From: Methylophilaceae bacterium
GTDB lineage: Bacteria > Pseudomonadota > Gammaproteobacteria > Burkholderiales > Methylophilaceae
Length of the DNA: 6,731 bases
Reading direction: 5' to 3'
Assembly (NCBI GenBank): GCA_025362115.1
Contig: JANYIK010000113.1
Location: forward strand, 1-6,731
Position 1 is the stretch's first letter, and every line of letters begins with the position of its first letter. The notes below the pieces were generated by a model, which saw nothing but the letters and a program-made list of their open reading frames with translations, was not told the DNA's origin and did not search any database. The translations under genes and the position numbers were made by a program. Of the stretch, positions 5,423 to 6,731 are shown one piece after another.

Positions 5423-5878
5423 TTATCCTGCTTGAATGTGGTTAATAGCGTAATCCAGCGCGTACTCGTAGCCCGCCGCACCCAAACCGCTCACCACACC
5501 GACAGCTATGTCGGAGAAGTAGGAATGGTGGCGGAAGGCTTCACGCGCCTGGACATTGGAAAGATGCACTTCGATGAAAGGTGTTTTTACTGCAGCCAAT
5601 GCGTCGCGCAAGGCGACGGAAGTATGGGTAAAGGCAGCAGGATTGATAATGATGAAATCACAGGGTTGTTGGAACAAGCCATGCAGCTTGGCCACCAAAT
5701 CGGCCTCAGCGTTGCTCTGGTAGGTTTCCAAGTCAATACCGGCAGACTTGGCTTTAGCTGTAAGGCGGTTATTGATGGCATCAAGGGTATCTGCACCATA
5801 ATGTTCCGGCTCCCGCACGCCAAGCAAATTAAGGTTAGGGCCGTGCAAAACCAGTATTCGAATCGAGGCTTTTGCCAT
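5423..5878 (-). CDS. aroQ: 3-dehydroquinate dehydratase, type II
   Basis: The 151-residue protein is a type II dehydroquinase, a cytoplasmic dodecamer in known members, which removes water from 3-dehydroquinate to form 3-dehydroshikimate in the shikimate pathway. LHGPNLNLLG (11-20) opens the fold. The flexible lid carries Arg22 and the catalytic base Tyr27 (REPEHYG). NPAAFTHTS (79-87) holds Asn79 and the catalytic His85, and FIEVHLSN (101-108) holds Glu103 and His105; Arg112 and Arg116 follow. All catalytic positions are present. Length and start are typical, but no Shine-Dalgarno sequence is seen before the ATG at 5878. The 124 bases between this gene and the preceding thioredoxin gene (5879-6002) hold no ORF of note. 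Their best promoter-like site is an extended -10, TGCTAGACA (5939-5947), without a convincing -35. It probably heads an aroQ-accB-accC unit, a grouping common in proteobacteria. Confidence 0.97.
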   Translation of the reverse strand: MAKASIRILVLHGPNLNLLGVREPEHYGADTLDAINNRLTAKAKSAGIDLETYQSNAEADLVAKLHGLFQQPCDFIIINPAAFTHTSVALRDALAAVKTPFIEVHLSNVQAREAFRHHSYFSDIAVGVVSGLGAAGYEYALDYAINHIQAG

Positions 5879-6002
5879 CGTTTTGGATTGAGTTTCCGTA
5901 AATCAGGAGTTGCAAGTTTGCCGCAGATGACGGGGTGTTGTCTAGCACAATTGACGAAATTAACAGAAATTACTGCTTTTTCAGCACATTAGAGCAGATA
6001 GC

Positions 6003-6521
6003 TCAAAGCAGGGGTGCAAGTGCCTTTTCCAGCGTTGATTTATCAATCATTCCGAACATAATATTAGCGATTTTACCGTTTTTGTCCACCACCACAGTGA
6101 ACGGCAGTATGCCTTTGTCGTTACCTAGGGCTTGTGCCAAAGCGAGCGCTTCAAAGTCACCCGCCAGCAACTGATAACCCACCTTGAGCTCCTCGGAAAA
6201 CGCTTTTAAGTGATCCACATCTTCGGCAGAGATGCCGACAATGCGCACATCTTTCACACCATAATCGGCCTGAAACCCGTCCAGCATAGGCATCTCTTCG
6301 CGGCATGGTCCACACCAGCTTGCCCAAAAATTGACGACCAGCACCTTGCCACGCCATTGCGACATGCTTTGCTGTTTGCCTTCTGCATCGGGAAAACTGG
6401 CAGCAAATAGCGCCTCAGTGGAAGTTGCAGAGTTACCAGCGGAAGAAAAAAAATGCCGCGCCAGCAGCAAGGCCAGCACGATGCCAACAATAGCAATCAG
6501 CACTCGAGTGGTTTTGGACAT
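6003..6521 (-). CDS. TlpA/ResA-like membrane-anchored periplasmic thioredoxin
   Basis: The 172-residue protein has one N-terminal hydrophobic anchor (about residues 6-22, LIAIVGIVLALLLARHFF region) after a positively charged MSKTTR. It lacks a lipobox, so it should be tethered to the inner membrane and face the periplasm. A thioredoxin-fold domain follows, with NFWASWCGPC (64-73), redox cysteines Cys70 and Cys73, REEMP after them, and the cis-proline loop at ILPFTVVVD (138-146, Pro140). This is the AhpC/TSA-Redoxin TlpA/ResA subgroup; members reduce disulfides in apocytochrome c or other periplasmic proteins. The exact partner here is unknown. The ATG at 6521 has a good AAGGA six bases upstream and shares its A with the TGA of the dsbD gene. 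That placement suggests that DsbD supplies its electrons. Confidence 0.93.
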   Translation of the reverse strand: MSKTTRVLIAIVGIVLALLLARHFFSSAGNSATSTEALFAASFPDAEGKQQSMSQWRGKVLVVNFWASWCGPCREEMPMLDGFQADYGVKDVRIVGISAEDVDHLKAFSEELKVGYQLLAGDFEALALAQALGNDKGILPFTVVVDKNGKIANIMFGMIDKSTLEKALAPLL

Positions 6522-6731
6522 CAGCCATCCTTGGACAAAAATACGCGATTCAGCGATGTCATGAAAAGTTCTGCGGGCTGGTAACCCACCACCTTGGCCG
6601 GGACGATTTCGACACCCTCGCGGTCAAAGAACAATATGCCCGGTGGGCCAAACAGACCAAAACGAGCGAGCAAGGCCTTATCCTCAGCAGTATTGTTGGT
6701 GACATCGGCCTGAAGTAATGAGACATCTTTC
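6521..6731 (-). CDS. dsbD: Thiol:disulfide interchange protein DsbD, C-terminal fragment (5' end outside window)
   Basis: Only the last 69 residues are in the window; the frame enters at the right edge. They match the end of the C-terminal periplasmic thioredoxin-like (gamma) domain of DsbD. LLQADVTNNTAEDKALLARF corresponds to the LLQANVTAND... region of the E. coli protein, GLFGPPGILFFDREG holds the cis-proline loop, and VVGYQPAELFMTSLNRVF is the final helix. The active-site CxxC of this domain and the membrane part lie outside the window. DsbD moves electrons from cytoplasmic thioredoxin across the inner membrane to periplasmic reductases. Its TGA (6521-6523) overlaps the ATG of the TlpA-like gene by one base, so the two are translationally coupled. 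Assignment rests on a fragment but is well supported by the motif order and by the neighbour. Confidence 0.88.
   Translation of the reverse strand, partial: KDVSLLQADVTNNTAEDKALLARFGLFGPPGILFFDREGVEIVPAKVVGYQPAELFMTSLNRVFLSKDG

Noticed and set aside
5939..5947. Extended -10 (TGCTAGACA) as a promoter for aroQ-accB-accC.
   Set aside because: No -35 match at a usable distance; kept only as a remark in the aroQ entry.
5432..5992. 186-codon plus-strand ORF opposite aroQ.
   Set aside because: It lies antisense to an intact, well-recognised gene and its translation looks like no known family; a shadow of aroQ codon usage.
5973..5997. Possible terminator hairpin (CTGCT/AGCAG) after the TlpA-like gene.
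   Set aside because: Only a 5-bp stem around a 15-base loop with no T-run after it; too weak to call.

Overview
The window looks like a chromosomal housekeeping segment of a betaproteobacterium, most likely of the Nitrosomonadales type. That placement rests on gene order (dsbD, a TlpA-type thioredoxin, aroQ, accB, accC, prmA, then a zinc-ribbon/DUF3426 protein) and on protein style, not on a database match. Every confident gene is on the minus strand, so transcription runs from the high-coordinate end to the low one. Nothing suggests a prophage, an insertion sequence with a transposase, a CRISPR array or a defence island.

In transcription order: the window opens (6731-6521) inside the C-terminal thioredoxin domain of DsbD. 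Its stop codon overlaps the start of a membrane-anchored TlpA/ResA-like thioredoxin (6521-6003), forming a periplasmic thiol-redox pair. After a 124-base gap come aroQ (type II dehydroquinase), accB (biotin carboxyl carrier protein) and accC (biotin carboxylase), packed 2-5 bases apart. They supply the shikimate pathway and the first step of fatty-acid synthesis. Next are prmA (ribosomal protein L11 methyltransferase), a zinc-ribbon/DUF3426 membrane protein that overlaps prmA by 4 bases (ATGA), and a single-domain EamA transporter. rpmE (ribosomal protein L31, zinc-binding form) follows with its own promoter and a clear intrinsic terminator. The window ends inside a GT-C/PMT-family (ArnT-like) glycosyltransferase that has no stop before position 1.

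The most unusual part is the accC-prmA junction (3502-3626). It is filled by an imperfect inverted repeat whose arms can form a long hairpin. All five non-Watson-Crick pairs in the proposed fold are G-U when read as minus-strand RNA, and A-C when read as plus-strand RNA. This points to a structured RNA in the sense direction of the operon, or to a palindromic repeat inserted in that orientation. The loop side carries a 9-base match to the anti-Shine-Dalgarno end of 16S rRNA, and a doubtful 36-codon ORF runs through the element in frame with prmA. The element leaves prmA without a visible Shine-Dalgarno sequence. It is the best candidate here for something undescribed; whether it is a dispersed repeat, a terminator/attenuator or a regulatory RNA cannot be settled from one window.
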